Shown here in pieces: positions 1 through 10,057 of a stretch of 57,756 nt of DNA. Under the pieces are notes generated by a model. That model saw nothing but the letters and a program-made list of their open reading frames with translations, was not told the DNA's origin and made no database searches. The translations under genes were made by a program, and so were the position numbers. Position 1 is the stretch's first letter. Every line of letters begins with the position of its first letter. The stretch is from the NCBI GenBank assembly GCA_028280455.1, contig JANQLT010000078.1, forward strand, positions 1 to 57,756. Direction: 5' to 3'. The stretch is from Kiloniellales bacterium (GTDB lineage Bacteria; Pseudomonadota; Alphaproteobacteria; Kiloniellales; JAKSDN01).

Positions 1-121
1 GAGCTTTGGCAAGCGCGACCGCGCGTCCGCAGCGAAGCGAGGAAAGCCCGCGTGGCGTCTGAACGCCGTACAGCCTGTGATGAGTTCCACTCATCGCAGG
101 CTGGTATAACATCTGCAGGCC
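1..121. other. Upstream region of aceK, no gene seen
   Basis: No convincing coding region is seen here; the reading frame that runs through it from position 52 is an out-of-frame shadow of aceK. It holds a hairpin (71-103) and, directly after it, a TATAAC hexamer at 105-110. The TATAAC is too close to the aceK start (122) to leave much of a leader if it is a -10 box. What lies upstream of the window edge is unknown. Confidence 0.5.
71..103. repeat. 14-bp stem hairpin upstream of aceK
   Basis: The arms at 71-84 and 90-103 are inverted complements with a single T:G mismatch around a five-base loop (ttcca). It could be the terminator of a gene beyond the left edge or a leader structure of aceK. 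No T-run follows it, so the terminator reading is weak. Confidence 0.5.
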
Positions 122-1981
122 ATGTCGAAGCACACGCCGACCCGCGCCGCGCCCGGACGCCTGGACCCCAAACGCTTGGACCCCAAACGCTTGGACCCCA
201 AACGCTTGGACCCCAAACGCTTGGACTACGTCGACTTGATGGTCCGGGCGACGCGGGACGAGGAGATGATCTCGCTCGCGGCCCGCTGCATCCTGCAGGA
301 GTTCGACCTCTACTACAGCGAGTCCCGGGGCATTCCGGACCGGGCCAAGGCCGCCTTCGAGGCGCGCGATGCCGGGCTCTCGGTCCGCCTCAGCCGGCGG
401 CGCCTGTCGATCTTCAGCGAGAGCGTCCGCGCCCTGGCCGAACAGCTCCTGCGGGTCTATCCGCTGCTGGCCCACGACGAAGGCCTCTGGGAGGGCATCG
501 AGGCGCAGTACCTGCCGCTGGTGCAGGGCCGCTACGAAGAGGACCTGGCCATCGCCTTCCTCAACGCGGCGCGGCGGCTGATCTTCCGCGACGAGTGGCA
601 GCCGGTGGACTACTTCTTCGGCCGCGCCGCGCGCCGCGCCTCGCCGGTCAAGGTCTACATCCACCGGGACTATCCGGGCGGCGCCGGCCTGCGCCCGGAG
701 ACCGTCGCCGAGATCCTGGCGAGCCCCGGCTTCGCGCGGCCCTTCCGGGACCTCGAGGGCGACGCCGAGCGGGTCGCCCGCCAGGTCAACGCCGCGCTCG
801 GCTTCGACGGCCACGACCCCGAGGTGATCCGCCTGATCCAGATGGTCGAGGCCGGCTTCTACCGGAACCGCGGCGCCTACCTGGTTGGCCGCATCGTGCT
901 GCGCGAGCGCAGCCTGATGCCCTTCGTCCTGGCCCTGGAGAACGACGAGTCCGGCGTCTTCGTCGACGCCGTGCTGACCGGTGCGCAGGACGTGCACAAC
1001 ATCTTCAGCTCGACCCTGGCGAACTTCCACATCACCGACCCGCACTACCACGAGCTGGCCGACTTCCTGCACAGCATCATGCCGGGCCGCGCGCTCGGCC
1101 TGCACTACACGACCATCGGCTTCAACCACGTCGGCAAGGTCGCGGTCATGGAGGAGCTGCGGCGCGAGCTGGAAGGCGGCGGTGCGCGCTTCGACACGGC
1201 GCCGGGCTTCCGCGGCTCGGTCGCCATCGCCTTCTCGGCGCCCGCCTCGGCCTACGTCCTGAAGATCATCCGCGACAAGCCGACGGCGAACTACAAGTGG
1301 GGCCGCTTCGAGGGCCTCGACTCGGTGCTGGAGAAGTACCGGCGGGTGCACGAGATCAACCGCACCGGCAGCATGCTGGACAACGTCATCTACAACTCCA
1401 TCCGCCTGGAGCGCGGCTGGTTCGAGCCGGCGCTGCTCGAGGAGCTGCTGGCCGAGGCCGCGCAGAGCGTCTCGGCGCAAGGCAGCAGCCTGATCTTCAA
1501 GCACCTGATCGTGCAGCCGCGGATGCGCCCCCTGCCGCTGTTCCTGGAAAGCGCCTCGCGGGCCGAGGCCGAGGCGGCGGTGATCAATCTCGGCCACTGC
1601 ATCAAGAACAACGCCGCCGCCAACATCTTCAACAAGGACCTCGACGGCCGGAACTACGGCGTCAGCCATTTCCACAAGGTCTATCTCTTCGACTACGACG
1701 CCCTCGAGGTCTTCACCGACGTCAAGATCCGCACCAACCAGGACCGCGTCGAGGGCGAGGAGGACATCCCCGACTGGTTCTTCGAGGAGGGCGTGGTCTT
1801 CCTGCCCGAGGAGATCGAGTCCGGCCTGCGCATCCACGACCGCTCCCTGCGCCGCCTGTTCCGCGAGGTCCACGGCGACCTGCTGAGCACCGACTACTGG
1901 GAGCGCCTGCAAGCCGACCTGCGCGACGACCGCGTGCCGCGCATCCGGATCTACCCGGAGTCCTGCAAGCTGGCGGGGTGA
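122..1981 (+). CDS. aceK: Isocitrate dehydrogenase kinase/phosphatase AceK
   Basis: This is the bifunctional kinase/phosphatase that inactivates and reactivates isocitrate dehydrogenase in the cytoplasm, diverting isocitrate into the glyoxylate bypass during growth on acetate or fatty acids. The 619-residue product keeps the family's core segments: a nucleotide-binding stretch around ALENDESGVFVDAVL (about residues 262-276), the segment GAQDVHNIFSSTLANFHIT, the Lys-containing VLKIIRDKP, and the catalytic-loop stretch YLFDYDALEVFTDVKIR near the C-terminus. The protein is slightly longer than the usual 570-600 residues. The excess is an N-terminal run of four LDPKR units (residues 14-33) encoded by a 15-bp DNA repeat. 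The start at 122 is preceded by a modest GCAGG ribosome site. The isocitrate lyase and malate synthase genes are not in the window. Confidence 0.95.
   Translation: MSKHTPTRAAPGRLDPKRLDPKRLDPKRLDPKRLDYVDLMVRATRDEEMISLAARCILQEFDLYYSESRGIPDRAKAAFEARDAGLSVRLSRRRLSIFSESVRALAEQLLRVYPLLAHDEGLWEGIEAQYLPLVQGRYEEDLAIAFLNAARRLIFRDEWQPVDYFFGRAARRASPVKVYIHRDYPGGAGLRPETVAEILASPGFARPFRDLEGDAERVARQVNAALGFDGHDPEVIRLIQMVEAGFYRNRGAYLVGRIVLRERSLMPFVLALENDESGVFVDAVLTGAQDVHNIFSSTLANFHITDPHYHELADFLHSIMPGRALGLHYTTIGFNHVGKVAVMEELRRELEGGGARFDTAPGFRGSVAIAFSAPASAYVLKIIRDKPTANYKWGRFEGLDSVLEKYRRVHEINRTGSMLDNVIYNSIRLERGWFEPALLEELLAEAAQSVSAQGSSLIFKHLIVQPRMRPLPLFLESASRAEAEAAVINLGHCIKNNAAANIFNKDLDGRNYGVSHFHKVYLFDYDALEVFTDVKIRTNQDRVEGEEDIPDWFFEEGVVFLPEEIESGLRIHDRSLRRLFREVHGDLLSTDYWERLQADLRDDRVPRIRIYPESCKLAG
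161..220 (+). repeat. In-frame 15-bp tandem repeat (4 units) inside aceK
   Basis: Four consecutive copies of ttggaccccaaacgc (the first begins with c instead of t) occupy 161-175, 176-190, 191-205 and 206-220. Each encodes LDPKR, and a fifth partial copy (ttggac) follows. Because the unit is a multiple of three, copy-number change by slippage would keep the reading frame. The repeat sits before the conserved AceK fold, so it probably forms a basic disordered tail. Confidence 0.95.
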
Positions 1982-2011
1982 GTTTCGGTTCCTGCCTACA
2001 CATCCAACACT

Positions 2012-2402
2012 GTCATGCTCGGGCTTGACCCGAGCATCCATCCCTCGGGTCGCAAGGACCAGGGCGTTCTTAGACAGCGGTGCAGCGGCGAAATGGACCC
2101 TCGGGTCAAGCCCGAGGGTGACCAGGGGGTGGGGTTCGCAGTGCCAACACAGTCATGCTCGGGCTTGACCCGAGCATCCGTTTCAACGTTCGCACGCTGG
2201 TGCCGGCCGGCCAATGGACCCTCGGGTCAAGCCCGAGGGTGACTACGGAAGAAAGGTTGGCCATCCCACCATGGTCATGCTCGGGCTTGACCCGAGCATC
2301 CATCCCTCGGGTCGCACGCTGGTGCTGGCCGGCCAATGGACCCTCGGGCCGTCGCCCGCCGAAGGGCTATGGCCCGCAGGCGGGTCAAGCACGAAGATGA
2401 CT
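2012..2402. repeat. Array of alternating palindromic intergenic repeats
   Basis: The 443-bp gap between aceK and the aldolase gene contains no credible gene. It holds two short palindromes in alternation. Type A (core ATGCTCGGGcttgaCCCGAGCAT) lies at about 2012-2039, 2152-2179 and 2274-2301. Type B (core CCCTCGGGtcaagCCCGAGGG) lies at about 2094-2123 and 2214-2243, with a degenerate, expanded copy at 2335-2402. The A copies are spaced about 140 and 122 bp apart and the B copies about 120 bp, so a composite unit of about 120 bp appears to have been tandemly duplicated. Such repeats are scattered in many alphaproteobacterial genomes. Between convergent genes they may act as bidirectional terminators. 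Confidence 0.85.
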
Positions 2403-2424
2403 TGGGAGTGGGGGACGAGCGGCC

Positions 2425-4479
2425 CTAGCGCGGCGCGGCGGCGATGTTGCCGCCGTCGACGGCGAAGATCTGGCCGCTGGTCTTGCGCGACAGGGCGAGG
2501 CCGACGAAGGCCTCGGCGACGTCCTCGACCAGCACCTCGCGGCCCAGCAGGTTGCCGCTCATGTAGTCCTCGACGGTGATGCCGCGGGCGGCGGCGCGCT
2601 CGGCGATCAGCGTCTCGTCGAGCAGGGGCGTGCGCACGCGGTCGGCATTGACCACGTTGGCGCGGATGCCGGCCTCGCCGTACTCCAGGGCGTACTGCCG
2701 CATCAGGGCGACCGTCGCCGCCTTGGGCAGGTAGTAGGGGCCGAGCCGCGGGCCGGGGTTCATGGTCACCTTGGAGGCGTTGAACAGCAGCACGCCGCCC
2801 GTGCCCTGCTCGAGCATGCAGGCGACGGCGGCCTGGGCGACGTATTGGTGGGCGAAGAAGTTGATCTCGAAGGACTGGCGCAGGACCTCGTCCGTGACCT
2901 CGCCGATCTTCGCCTGCCAGGCGGCGCCGGCGTTGGAGACCACGACGTCGAGGCCGCCGTAGGTCGCGGCGATGGCCTCGAAGGCCCGGCGCACCGAGGC
3001 CCGGTCGGTCAGGTCGCAGGTCACCGCCAGCGCGCCGAGCGACTCGGCGGCGCCCTGAAGAGCCTCGGCGTCGCGGTCGAGCAGGGCGATCTCGGCGCCC
3101 GCGGCCTTGAAGGCGGCGGCCGTGCCCTTGCCGATGCCGCTGGCGCCGCCGGTCACCGCCACGACGTGGCGGGCCAGGGGCTTCTCGGCCGCCTTGCCGA
3201 GCTTGGCCTGCTCGAGCGACCAGTACTCCAGCTCGAACTGGTCGGCCTCGGGGATCGTCTCGTAGCGGCCGATCGCCTCGGCCTCGCCGATCACCGCGAC
3301 GTTGGCCTCGGCGAGGTCGGCGGCGATGGCGGCCTCGGCCGCCGACTTGCCGGCGCCGAACAGGCCGAGGCCCGGCACCAGGATCACCCGGGGCGCCGGG
3401 TCGAGCGCGGTCCGGCCGCCGCCGAGGCGCGCGTCGTGCCGGGCGAAGTAGGCCTGGTAGGCGTCCTTGTAGGCGGCCACGGCGTCCGTCGCGGCGGCGG
3501 CGAAGCGGTCCAGCCCGTCGGCCTCGGGCGCCGGCACGATCAGCGGCTTCGGCTTGGTGCGGATGGCGTGGTCGGGCGTCACCGTGCCCTGCTGGCTGTA
3601 GCGGGCCAGCTCGGCGCCGTCGACGTAGCGCCGCACCGCCTCGCCGCCGCGGAAGGCCAGGATGAAGCGCTGGAAGCGGCCCTGCCGGTCGTCGACCACG
3701 TTGGCGATCAGGCCGCGCAGGATCGGCGCCACCTGGGCCGGGCCGGCGAGCGCGGCGGGGAGCTGCGCCGCCACCAGCGGCTTGCGCGCGCCCCTGGCCA
3801 GCCGCTGCTCGGCCAGGTCGACCAGGGCGATCATCCGCTCGTAGGCCTCGCGGGCATCCGCGCCGAAGCTGAAGATGCCGTGCTTGAGCAGGATCAGGCC
3901 CTCGCAGTCGGGGTTGGCCTCGTAGATCTCGGCCGCCTTCTTGGCCAGGGCGAAGCCCGGCATGATGTAGGGCACCAGCGCCGCCCGGCCGTCGTAGACT
4001 TCGGCGCAGAGGGCCTCGCCGTCGGGCTGGTCGGTCAGCGCCAGGACCGCGTTGGCGTGGCTGTGGTCGATGTAGCGCTGCGGCAGGAAGGCGTGCAGCA
4101 GGGCCTCGACCGAGGGGTTGGGCGCCCGCGAGTCGAGCAGGTTGCCGCGCTGCTGGTCGACCATGGCCTCGTCGCTCAGGGACTCGAGGGCGCGCAGGCG
4201 GCGCAGCGGCTCGAGGCGCACGGCGGGCAGGCCGGGCGGCTCGATGCTGGCCATGTCCCAGCCGCTGCCCTTGACGCAGAGCACCTCGACCGGCGCGCCG
4301 GTGACGTCCGGCAGGCTGGTCTTCAGCGAGGTGTTGCCGCCGCCGTGCAGGACCAGTTCCGGATCGGCGCCCAGCAGCCGCGTCGTGTAGACCCGCAGCG
4401 CCAGGTCTTCCGCGACACCCTGCTGGTGATAGCGCTCGACGCTGCGCCTGGCCTCGGCGTCGTCCCAGCGGCTCAGCAT
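2425..4479 (-). CDS. Class II aldolase / short-chain dehydrogenase fusion, probable methylthioribulose-1-P aldolase
   Basis: The protein has two domains and 684 residues. The N-terminal half is a class II (zinc) aldolase like rhamnulose/fuculose-phosphate aldolases: LVLHGGGNTS (43-52) binds phosphate, and the H-S-H pair at 139/141 and His200 (ILLKHG) are the expected metal ligands. The C-terminal part (about 437-684) is a classical SDR: TGGASGIG (443-450) for NAD(P), NAG (516-518), Ser569, and the catalytic Tyr582/Lys586 of YYLPK. The general family is annotated as rhamnulose-1-phosphate aldolase/lactaldehyde dehydrogenase. Here, however, the gene starts one base after mtnA ends and follows mtnP-mtnA, so I infer a role in cleaving 5-methylthioribulose-1-phosphate to DHAP and 2-methylthioacetaldehyde, with the SDR acting on the aldehyde. 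The family assignment is firm; the substrate is inferred from context only. Confidence 0.85.
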   Translation of the reverse strand: MLSRWDDAEARRSVERYHQQGVAEDLALRVYTTRLLGADPELVLHGGGNTSLKTSLPDVTGAPVEVLCVKGSGWDMASIEPPGLPAVRLEPLRRLRALESLSDEAMVDQQRGNLLDSRAPNPSVEALLHAFLPQRYIDHSHANAVLALTDQPDGEALCAEVYDGRAALVPYIMPGFALAKKAAEIYEANPDCEGLILLKHGIFSFGADAREAYERMIALVDLAEQRLARGARKPLVAAQLPAALAGPAQVAPILRGLIANVVDDRQGRFQRFILAFRGGEAVRRYVDGAELARYSQQGTVTPDHAIRTKPKPLIVPAPEADGLDRFAAAATDAVAAYKDAYQAYFARHDARLGGGRTALDPAPRVILVPGLGLFGAGKSAAEAAIAADLAEANVAVIGEAEAIGRYETIPEADQFELEYWSLEQAKLGKAAEKPLARHVVAVTGGASGIGKGTAAAFKAAGAEIALLDRDAEALQGAAESLGALAVTCDLTDRASVRRAFEAIAATYGGLDVVVSNAGAAWQAKIGEVTDEVLRQSFEINFFAHQYVAQAAVACMLEQGTGGVLLFNASKVTMNPGPRLGPYYLPKAATVALMRQYALEYGEAGIRANVVNADRVRTPLLDETLIAERAAARGITVEDYMSGNLLGREVLVEDVAEAFVGLALSRKTSGQIFAVDGGNIAAAPR

Positions 4480-4480
4480 C

Positions 4481-5599
4481 TCAGCCCTCCGCGGCCCGGC
4501 CGGCCGCGGCCTGCTCCGGGTAGAGCCCGAGCAGGCCCTCGGCGGAGGCCGGACAGACGCCGCGCTCGGTGATCAGCGCCGTCACCAGCCGCGCCGGGGT
4601 CACGTCGAAGGCGTAGTTGGCGGCCGGGCTGGCCTCCGGCGTGATGCGCACCGTGGCGATCTCGCCGCCGGCCGTGCGGCCGGTGACCTCGGTCAGCTCG
4701 CGGCCGTCGCGCTGCTCGATGGGGATCTCGCTCAGGCCGTCCTCGACCCGCCAGTCGATGGTCGGCCCCGGCAGGCCGACGTAGAAGGGCACGCCGTTGT
4801 CGTGCGCCGCCAGCGCCTTCAGGTAGGTGCCGATCTTGTTGCAGACGTCGCCGCTCGCCGTGGTCCGGTCGGTGCCGGTGATGCAGAGGTCGACCTCGCC
4901 GTGCTGCATCAGGTGGCCGCCGACGTTGTCGGCGATGACCGTGTGCGGCACGCCGTGCTGGGCCAGCTCCCACGCGGTGAGCCCGGCGCCCTGGTTGCGC
5001 GGCCGGGTCTCGTCGACCCAGACGTGCACCGGGATGCCGGCGTCGTGGGCCATGTAGATCGGCGCCAAGGCCGTGCCCCAGTCGACCGTCGCCAGCCAGC
5101 CGGCGTTGCAGTGGGTCAGCAGGTTGACCGGTCCCGTATCGCCCTTGGCGGCCCGGACCCGCTCGATGAGCCCTTTGCCATGCTCGCCGATGGCGCGGCA
5201 GATCTCGACGTCCTCGTCGCAGATCGCCGCCGCCCGCGCATAGGCCTCGGCGGGCCGCGCCGCCGGTGCCAGCGGGCGCAGGGCGGCGCTGACGCTCTCG
5301 ACCGCCCAGCGCAGGTTGACCGCGGTCGGCCGGGTCTCGAGCAGGGCCGCGCCGGCCGCCGCCAGGTTGTCGTCGCCCGGGTCGGCGCGCATGGCCAGCG
5401 CCAGGCCGTAGGCGGCGGTGGCGCCGATCAGCGGCGCGCCGCGGACCTGCATGGCGCGGATGGCGTGGGCCGCCTGCTCGAGGGTCTCGAGCCGCAGCAC
5501 CACGAAGTCGTGGGGCAGGCGGGTCTGGTCGATGATCTCGACCGTCTCGCCGTCCGCCGCCAGCCAGATCGTCCGATAGGGCTTGCCGTCTATCCGCAT
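4481..5599 (-). CDS. mtnA: S-methyl-5-thioribose-1-phosphate isomerase MtnA
   Basis: This enzyme converts 5-methylthioribose-1-phosphate to 5-methylthioribulose-1-phosphate in the cytoplasm. The 372 residues match the family length. Hallmarks are RGAPLIG (53-59), the catalytic Cys164 in NLLTHCNAG and Asp244 in [11 protein letters not shown], which correspond to the Cys160/Asp240 pair known from the Bacillus enzyme, and the downstream NKIGTYLKA stretch. The gene lies between mtnP (upstream, 69-bp gap) and the aldolase fusion (downstream, essentially no gap), consistent with one transcript. The later classical salvage genes mtnB, mtnC and mtnD do not follow. Confidence 0.95.
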   Translation of the reverse strand: MRIDGKPYRTIWLAADGETVEIIDQTRLPHDFVVLRLETLEQAAHAIRAMQVRGAPLIGATAAYGLALAMRADPGDDNLAAAGAALLETRPTAVNLRWAVESVSAALRPLAPAARPAEAYARAAAICDEDVEICRAIGEHGKGLIERVRAAKGDTGPVNLLTHCNAGWLATVDWGTALAPIYMAHDAGIPVHVWVDETRPRNQGAGLTAWELAQHGVPHTVIADNVGGHLMQHGEVDLCITGTDRTTASGDVCNKIGTYLKALAAHDNGVPFYVGLPGPTIDWRVEDGLSEIPIEQRDGRELTEVTGRTAGGEIATVRITPEASPAANYAFDVTPARLVTALITERGVCPASAEGLLGLYPEQAAAGRAAEG

Positions 5600-5668
5600 C
5601 CCGCGCTGCCCTCGCTGCTGCAGCCTGACCTGTCCTAAGCAAGGCCGGCAGCCGACACAAGTCCGGGA

Positions 5669-6556
<888 letters not shown>

Positions 6557-6579
6557 GGGCCTTCAGCCCCTTTGCCTCG

Positions 6580-7557
6580 CTAGTGGAGGTCGGCCCAGAC
6601 CTTGCGCTTGACCGCGTAGAACAGGGCGGTGAGCACGATCAGGAAGAGGATCACCTTGATCCCGCTGCGCTTGCGCTCCTCCATCGTCGGCTCGGCGGCC
6701 CAGGTCAGGAAGTGAGCGACGTCGCGCGCCTGCTGCTCGATGGTCGCCTCGGTGCCGTCGGCGAACTCGACGTCGTCGCCGTAGAGCGGCTGCCCCATGG
6801 CGATGCCGAAGCCGGCGAAGTAGGCATTGAAGTGAGCCGTGTCCGGCAGCCCGAGGTCCTCGACGCTGGTGACCGGCTCCGGCTTCTCGGGCTTGACCGG
6901 CTCGGTCGCCGTCTGGCCGTCCTCGATCTTGTCCTGGTAGGCATCCAGCCTGTCCTCGTACTCCTCGAGGGCGGCCTTGTACTTCTTCTCGTTCTCCGCC
7001 GTGCGCAGGTCGAAGATCTCCTGCAGGACGCTCTCGGGCAGCGAGTCCTGGTACCCCATCAGGATCGCATAGATGTAGTCCGCCCCGCCGGCCCGCGCCT
7101 TGGCCATCAGGGAGAGATCGGGCGGCACGGCGCCGTTGTTCGAGGCCGCGGCGGCCTGGGCGTTGGGGAAGGGCGAGGGGAAGAGGTCGGACGGCCGGCC
7201 CTCGCGCTCGAACATCTCGCCCTCGTCGTCCGGCCCGTCGACGATCAGCTTCTCGGCGGCGAAGGCCTTGATCTGCTCGTCGTTGTAGCCGAGTGCGGCC
7301 AGGTTGCGGAAGGCGACGTACTCGAGGCCGTGACAGGCCGAGCAGGCTTCGTTGTAGACCTGGAAGCCGCGCTGCAGGGCGGCCCGGTCGAAGGTGCCGA
7401 AGACGCCGTCGAAGGACCAGGACTGCTCGGGGAAGGGGAAGCCGCCGCCGGCCGCGGCGGCCGGGCTCGACTCAAGGGCCATGCCGAGACCGCCGCTCAG
7501 GGCGATGACGAGGGAGGCGGCCAGGGCTTTGCGCCCGTAACGGCTCGACTTGGGCAT
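6580..7557 (-). CDS. petC: Cytochrome c1 of the bc1 complex
   Basis: This is the membrane-anchored c-type cytochrome that passes electrons from the Rieske protein to soluble or membrane cytochrome c. A signal peptide (about residues 1-36, ending AAAA) precedes the heme site CSACH (72-76). Met254 in IAMGQPL is the expected axial ligand, and a single C-terminal membrane helix (about 300-317) ends in a basic tail. At 325 residues it is longer than most bacterial c1 proteins. The extra length is a highly charged Glu/Lys/Pro-rich segment at roughly 183-230, before the heme-ligand Met. Its start codon overlaps the petB stop by one base (TGATG), which indicates coupled translation. Confidence 0.95.
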   Translation of the reverse strand: MPKSSRYGRKALAASLVIALSGGLGMALESSPAAAAGGGFPFPEQSWSFDGVFGTFDRAALQRGFQVYNEACSACHGLEYVAFRNLAALGYNDEQIKAFAAEKLIVDGPDDEGEMFEREGRPSDLFPSPFPNAQAAAASNNGAVPPDLSLMAKARAGGADYIYAILMGYQDSLPESVLQEIFDLRTAENEKKYKAALEEYEDRLDAYQDKIEDGQTATEPVKPEKPEPVTSVEDLGLPDTAHFNAYFAGFGIAMGQPLYGDDVEFADGTEATIEQQARDVAHFLTWAAEPTMEERKRSGIKVILFLIVLTALFYAVKRKVWADLH

Positions 7558-8855
7558 CAGGCCTTCTCCATCGGCTTGGCGGTGGCGCCGGCCATGGAGC
7601 CGCCGCCTTTGAGCACCGGTTCGCTTATCGAGCTCGGCAAGGGTTTTGGTCGCTCCAAGGTACTGACCAGCGGGATGATCACCAGGAAGTGGGCGAAGTA
7701 GTAGAACGTCGCCACCTGGCTGATGAAGACGTTGGTCATCCCGAAGGTGTTACCGTCGGCGGACTTGGCGCCCATGATGCCGAGGATCACGCAGTCGATG
7801 GCGAAGATGTAGAAGAACTGCCGGTAGATCGGCCGGAACTTCGCGCTGCGCACCGGCGAGCGGTCGAGCCAGGGCAGGATGAAGAGCACCATGATCGAGC
7901 CGAACATCAGGATCACGCCGCCGAGCTTGGCCGGCACGATCCAGAGGAAGTCGAAGTCGACGGCGCGCAGGATCGCGTAGAAGGGCAGGAAGTACCATTC
8001 CGGAACGATGTGCGGCGGCGTGCTCAGCGGGTTGGCCGGGATGTAGTTGTCCGGATGCCCGAGGTAGTTCGGCGCGAAGAACACGAAGGCCGAGAGGACG
8101 ATCAGGAACACCCCGAGGCCGAAGAGGTCCTTGACCGTGTAGTAGGGGTGGAAGGGGATCTTGTCCTGCGGGCCCTTGGTGTCGATGCCCAGCGGGTTGT
8201 TCGAGCCGTGCACGTGCAGCGCCCAGATGTGCACGAAGACCACCGCGAAGATCACGAAGGGCAGCAGGTAGTGCAGGGCGTAGAAGCGGTTGAGGGTCGG
8301 GTTGTCGACCGAGAAGCCGCCCCACAGCCAGGTCACGATGCTCTCGCCGATCAGCGGGATGGCCGAGAAGAGGTTGGTGATGACCGTGGCGGCCCAGAAG
8401 CTCATCTGGCCCCAGGGCAGCACGTAGCCCATGAAGGCCGTGGCCATCATGAGCAGCAGGATCACCACGCCCAGAATCCAGAGCAGCTCGCGCGGCGCCT
8501 TGTAGGAGCCGTAGTAGAGGCCGCGGAAGATGTGGATGTAGACCACGATGAAGAAGAAGGAAGCGCCGTTGGCGTGCAGATAGCGGAGCAGCCAGCCGTG
8601 ATTGACGTCGCGCATGATCCGCTCGACCGAGTCGAAGGCGTAGTCGACATGCGGCGTGTACTGCATCGCCAGCATGATGCCGGTGATGATCATGATCACC
8701 AGCGCAACGCCGGCCAGCGAGCCGAAGTTCCACCAGTAGCTGAGGTTGCGGGGGGCGGGATAGCCGCTGCCCACCGAGTGGTCGATGAAGGAGAAGATCG
8801 GCAGGCGATGCTCGATCCAACGCACCACCGAGTTTTCCATGAAGCCGTTGCTCAT
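7557..8855 (-). CDS. petB: Cytochrome b of the bc1 complex
   Basis: This integral membrane subunit carries hemes bL and bH and the quinol oxidation and reduction sites. The 432 residues match the full-length single-chain cytochrome b of alphaproteobacteria. Visible landmarks are the two pairs of heme-ligating His in helices B and D (around [19 protein letters not shown], and ALHYLLPF with FVHIWALH), and the PEWY motif of the quinol oxidation site ([14 protein letters not shown]). It lies 14 bp after the Rieske gene and overlaps petC by one base. The C-terminal tail beyond the last helix is Gly/Ala/Lys-rich. Confidence 0.97.
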   Translation of the reverse strand: MSNGFMENSVVRWIEHRLPIFSFIDHSVGSGYPAPRNLSYWWNFGSLAGVALVIMIITGIMLAMQYTPHVDYAFDSVERIMRDVNHGWLLRYLHANGASFFFIVVYIHIFRGLYYGSYKAPRELLWILGVVILLLMMATAFMGYVLPWGQMSFWAATVITNLFSAIPLIGESIVTWLWGGFSVDNPTLNRFYALHYLLPFVIFAVVFVHIWALHVHGSNNPLGIDTKGPQDKIPFHPYYTVKDLFGLGVFLIVLSAFVFFAPNYLGHPDNYIPANPLSTPPHIVPEWYFLPFYAILRAVDFDFLWIVPAKLGGVILMFGSIMVLFILPWLDRSPVRSAKFRPIYRQFFYIFAIDCVILGIMGAKSADGNTFGMTNVFISQVATFYYFAHFLVIIPLVSTLERPKPLPSSISEPVLKGGGSMAGATAKPMEKA

Positions 8856-8869
8856 TTCTTGGCGATCCC

Positions 8870-9421
8870 TCAGCCGATCCTGATCGTGGTGTCTTCTAGG
8901 AACTCATAGGGCGGGACCGGCAGGTTCAATGGCGCCGGGCCTTTGCGGATCCGGCCGGAGGTGTCGTAGTGCGAGCCGTGGCAGGGGCAGAACCAGCCGC
9001 CGTACTCGCCCTTGATCTCGCCGGCCTTCTGGCCCTTGGGGATGCAGCCGAGGTGCGTGCAGATGCCGATCATGACCAGCCATTCCGGCTGCTGCACGCG
9101 CTCGTCGTCGCTTTCCGGATCGCTCAGCTCGTCGACCGGGACGGCCCGCGCCTCTTCGATCTCGGCGGCCGTGCGGTGGCGTATGAAGACCGGCTTGCCG
9201 CGCCAGGTCACCGTGATGGCCTGGCCCTCCTCGATCGCCGAGAGATCGACCTCGATCGAGGCCAGCGCCAGGACGTCGGCGGCCGGGTTCATGGAATCCA
9301 CGAGTGGCCAGACGAAAGCGCCGGTCCCGACGACGGCCATGGCGCCGGCTGCCAGGTAGAGGAAGTCGCGCCTGTCCTCGCCTTCGTCGTCCTGCGTTCG
9401 TTCGACGGTCGACTCTGCCAT
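8870..9421 (-). CDS. petA: Ubiquinol-cytochrome c reductase Rieske iron-sulfur subunit
   Basis: This 2Fe-2S subunit takes the first electron from ubiquinol. It has 183 residues. A twin-arginine motif (RRDFLYLA, 17-24) precedes the single N-terminal membrane anchor, as usual for Tat-exported Rieske proteins. The cluster ligands are in CTHLGC (121-126, ligands Cys121 and His123) and CPCHGSH (from 145, ligands Cys145 and His148); the remaining Cys of each motif form the disulfide. It is the first gene of the petABC operon, and the 144-bp gap to the divergent trmL gene must hold both promoters. Confidence 0.97.
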   Translation of the reverse strand: MAESTVERTQDDEGEDRRDFLYLAAGAMAVVGTGAFVWPLVDSMNPAADVLALASIEVDLSAIEEGQAITVTWRGKPVFIRHRTAAEIEEARAVPVDELSDPESDDERVQQPEWLVMIGICTHLGCIPKGQKAGEIKGEYGGWFCPCHGSHYDTSGRIRKGPAPLNLPVPPYEFLEDTTIRIG

Positions 9422-9565
9422 GCTTTCTGTCCCTCAAAGCGAGCCCGAGCGGGCTCAAGACGCGGCCCGAAGGCCGAAACCCCCATGTTGCGGCGCAAAG
9501 ACTTAGAATAATTCCAGCCGGAACGCAAAGCCTCAGGCCGCCTCATTGGGGCTATCCTGGGGGTC
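9422..9565. promoter_or_regulatory. Divergent promoter region petABC / trmL
   Basis: These 144 bp lie between the start of petA (minus strand) and the start of trmL (plus strand), so they must contain promoters in both directions. The stretch around 9505-9513 (tagaataat) is the most AT-rich part of an otherwise GC-rich gap and is a candidate -10 region. I cannot assign boxes with confidence. Confidence 0.4.
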
Positions 9566-10057
9566 ATGCGACTGGTCCTCTACGAGCCTGATATCCCACA
9601 GAATGCCGGGGCGATTCTGCGCCTCGCGGCCTGCCTCGGCGTGCCCCTCGACCTGGTCGAGCCCTGCGGCTTTCTGCTCGACGACCGGCGCCTGCGCCGG
9701 GCGGGCATGGACTACCTCGAGCTGGCCGCGATGGCCCGGCACAGCTCCTGGCGGGCCTATCGGGCGGGCTGGCGCGCGACGGCGCCGGGCGACCGGATGA
9801 TCCTGCTGACCAGCCACGGCGATCGCTCCTACCTCGACTTCTTATACGAAGCCGGCGACCGCTTGGTTCTGGGCCGCGAGTCGGCCGGCGTGCCGGAGTC
9901 GCTGCACGCCGAAGCCGATGCCCGCCTGGCGATCCCCTTGCGCCCGGGCCTGCGCTCGCTCAACGTGGCGCAGGCCGCCGCCATGGTGCTGGGCGAGGCC
10001 CTGCGCCAGCTCGATGCCTTCCCGCCCCCCGACAGCGAACAGGATCCGCGTCCATGA
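9566..10057 (+). CDS. trmL: tRNA (cytidine(34)-2'-O)-methyltransferase TrmL
   Basis: This is a small SPOUT-fold methyltransferase that 2'-O-methylates the wobble base of tRNA-Leu isoacceptors using S-adenosylmethionine. The 163 residues cover the whole family: the N-terminal [17 protein letters not shown] segment, LGRESAGVP (the first part of the SAM-binding knot) and [19 protein letters not shown] (the C-terminal knot helix). It overlaps hemF by four bases (ATGA), so the two are probably co-transcribed. No zinc or extra RNA-binding domain is present. Confidence 0.93.
   Translation: MRLVLYEPDIPQNAGAILRLAACLGVPLDLVEPCGFLLDDRRLRRAGMDYLELAAMARHSSWRAYRAGWRATAPGDRMILLTSHGDRSYLDFLYEAGDRLVLGRESAGVPESLHAEADARLAIPLRPGLRSLNVAQAAAMVLGEALRQLDAFPPPDSEQDPRP

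Noticed and set aside
52..2028. Long plus-strand frame overlapping aceK
   Set aside because: Arg/Pro/Gly-rich product typical of a shifted frame in GC-rich DNA; aceK in the other frame has clear family motifs throughout.
2012..2402. CRISPR array
   Set aside because: The repeats are palindromes of two kinds with related, not unique, spacers of unequal length, and there are no cas genes.
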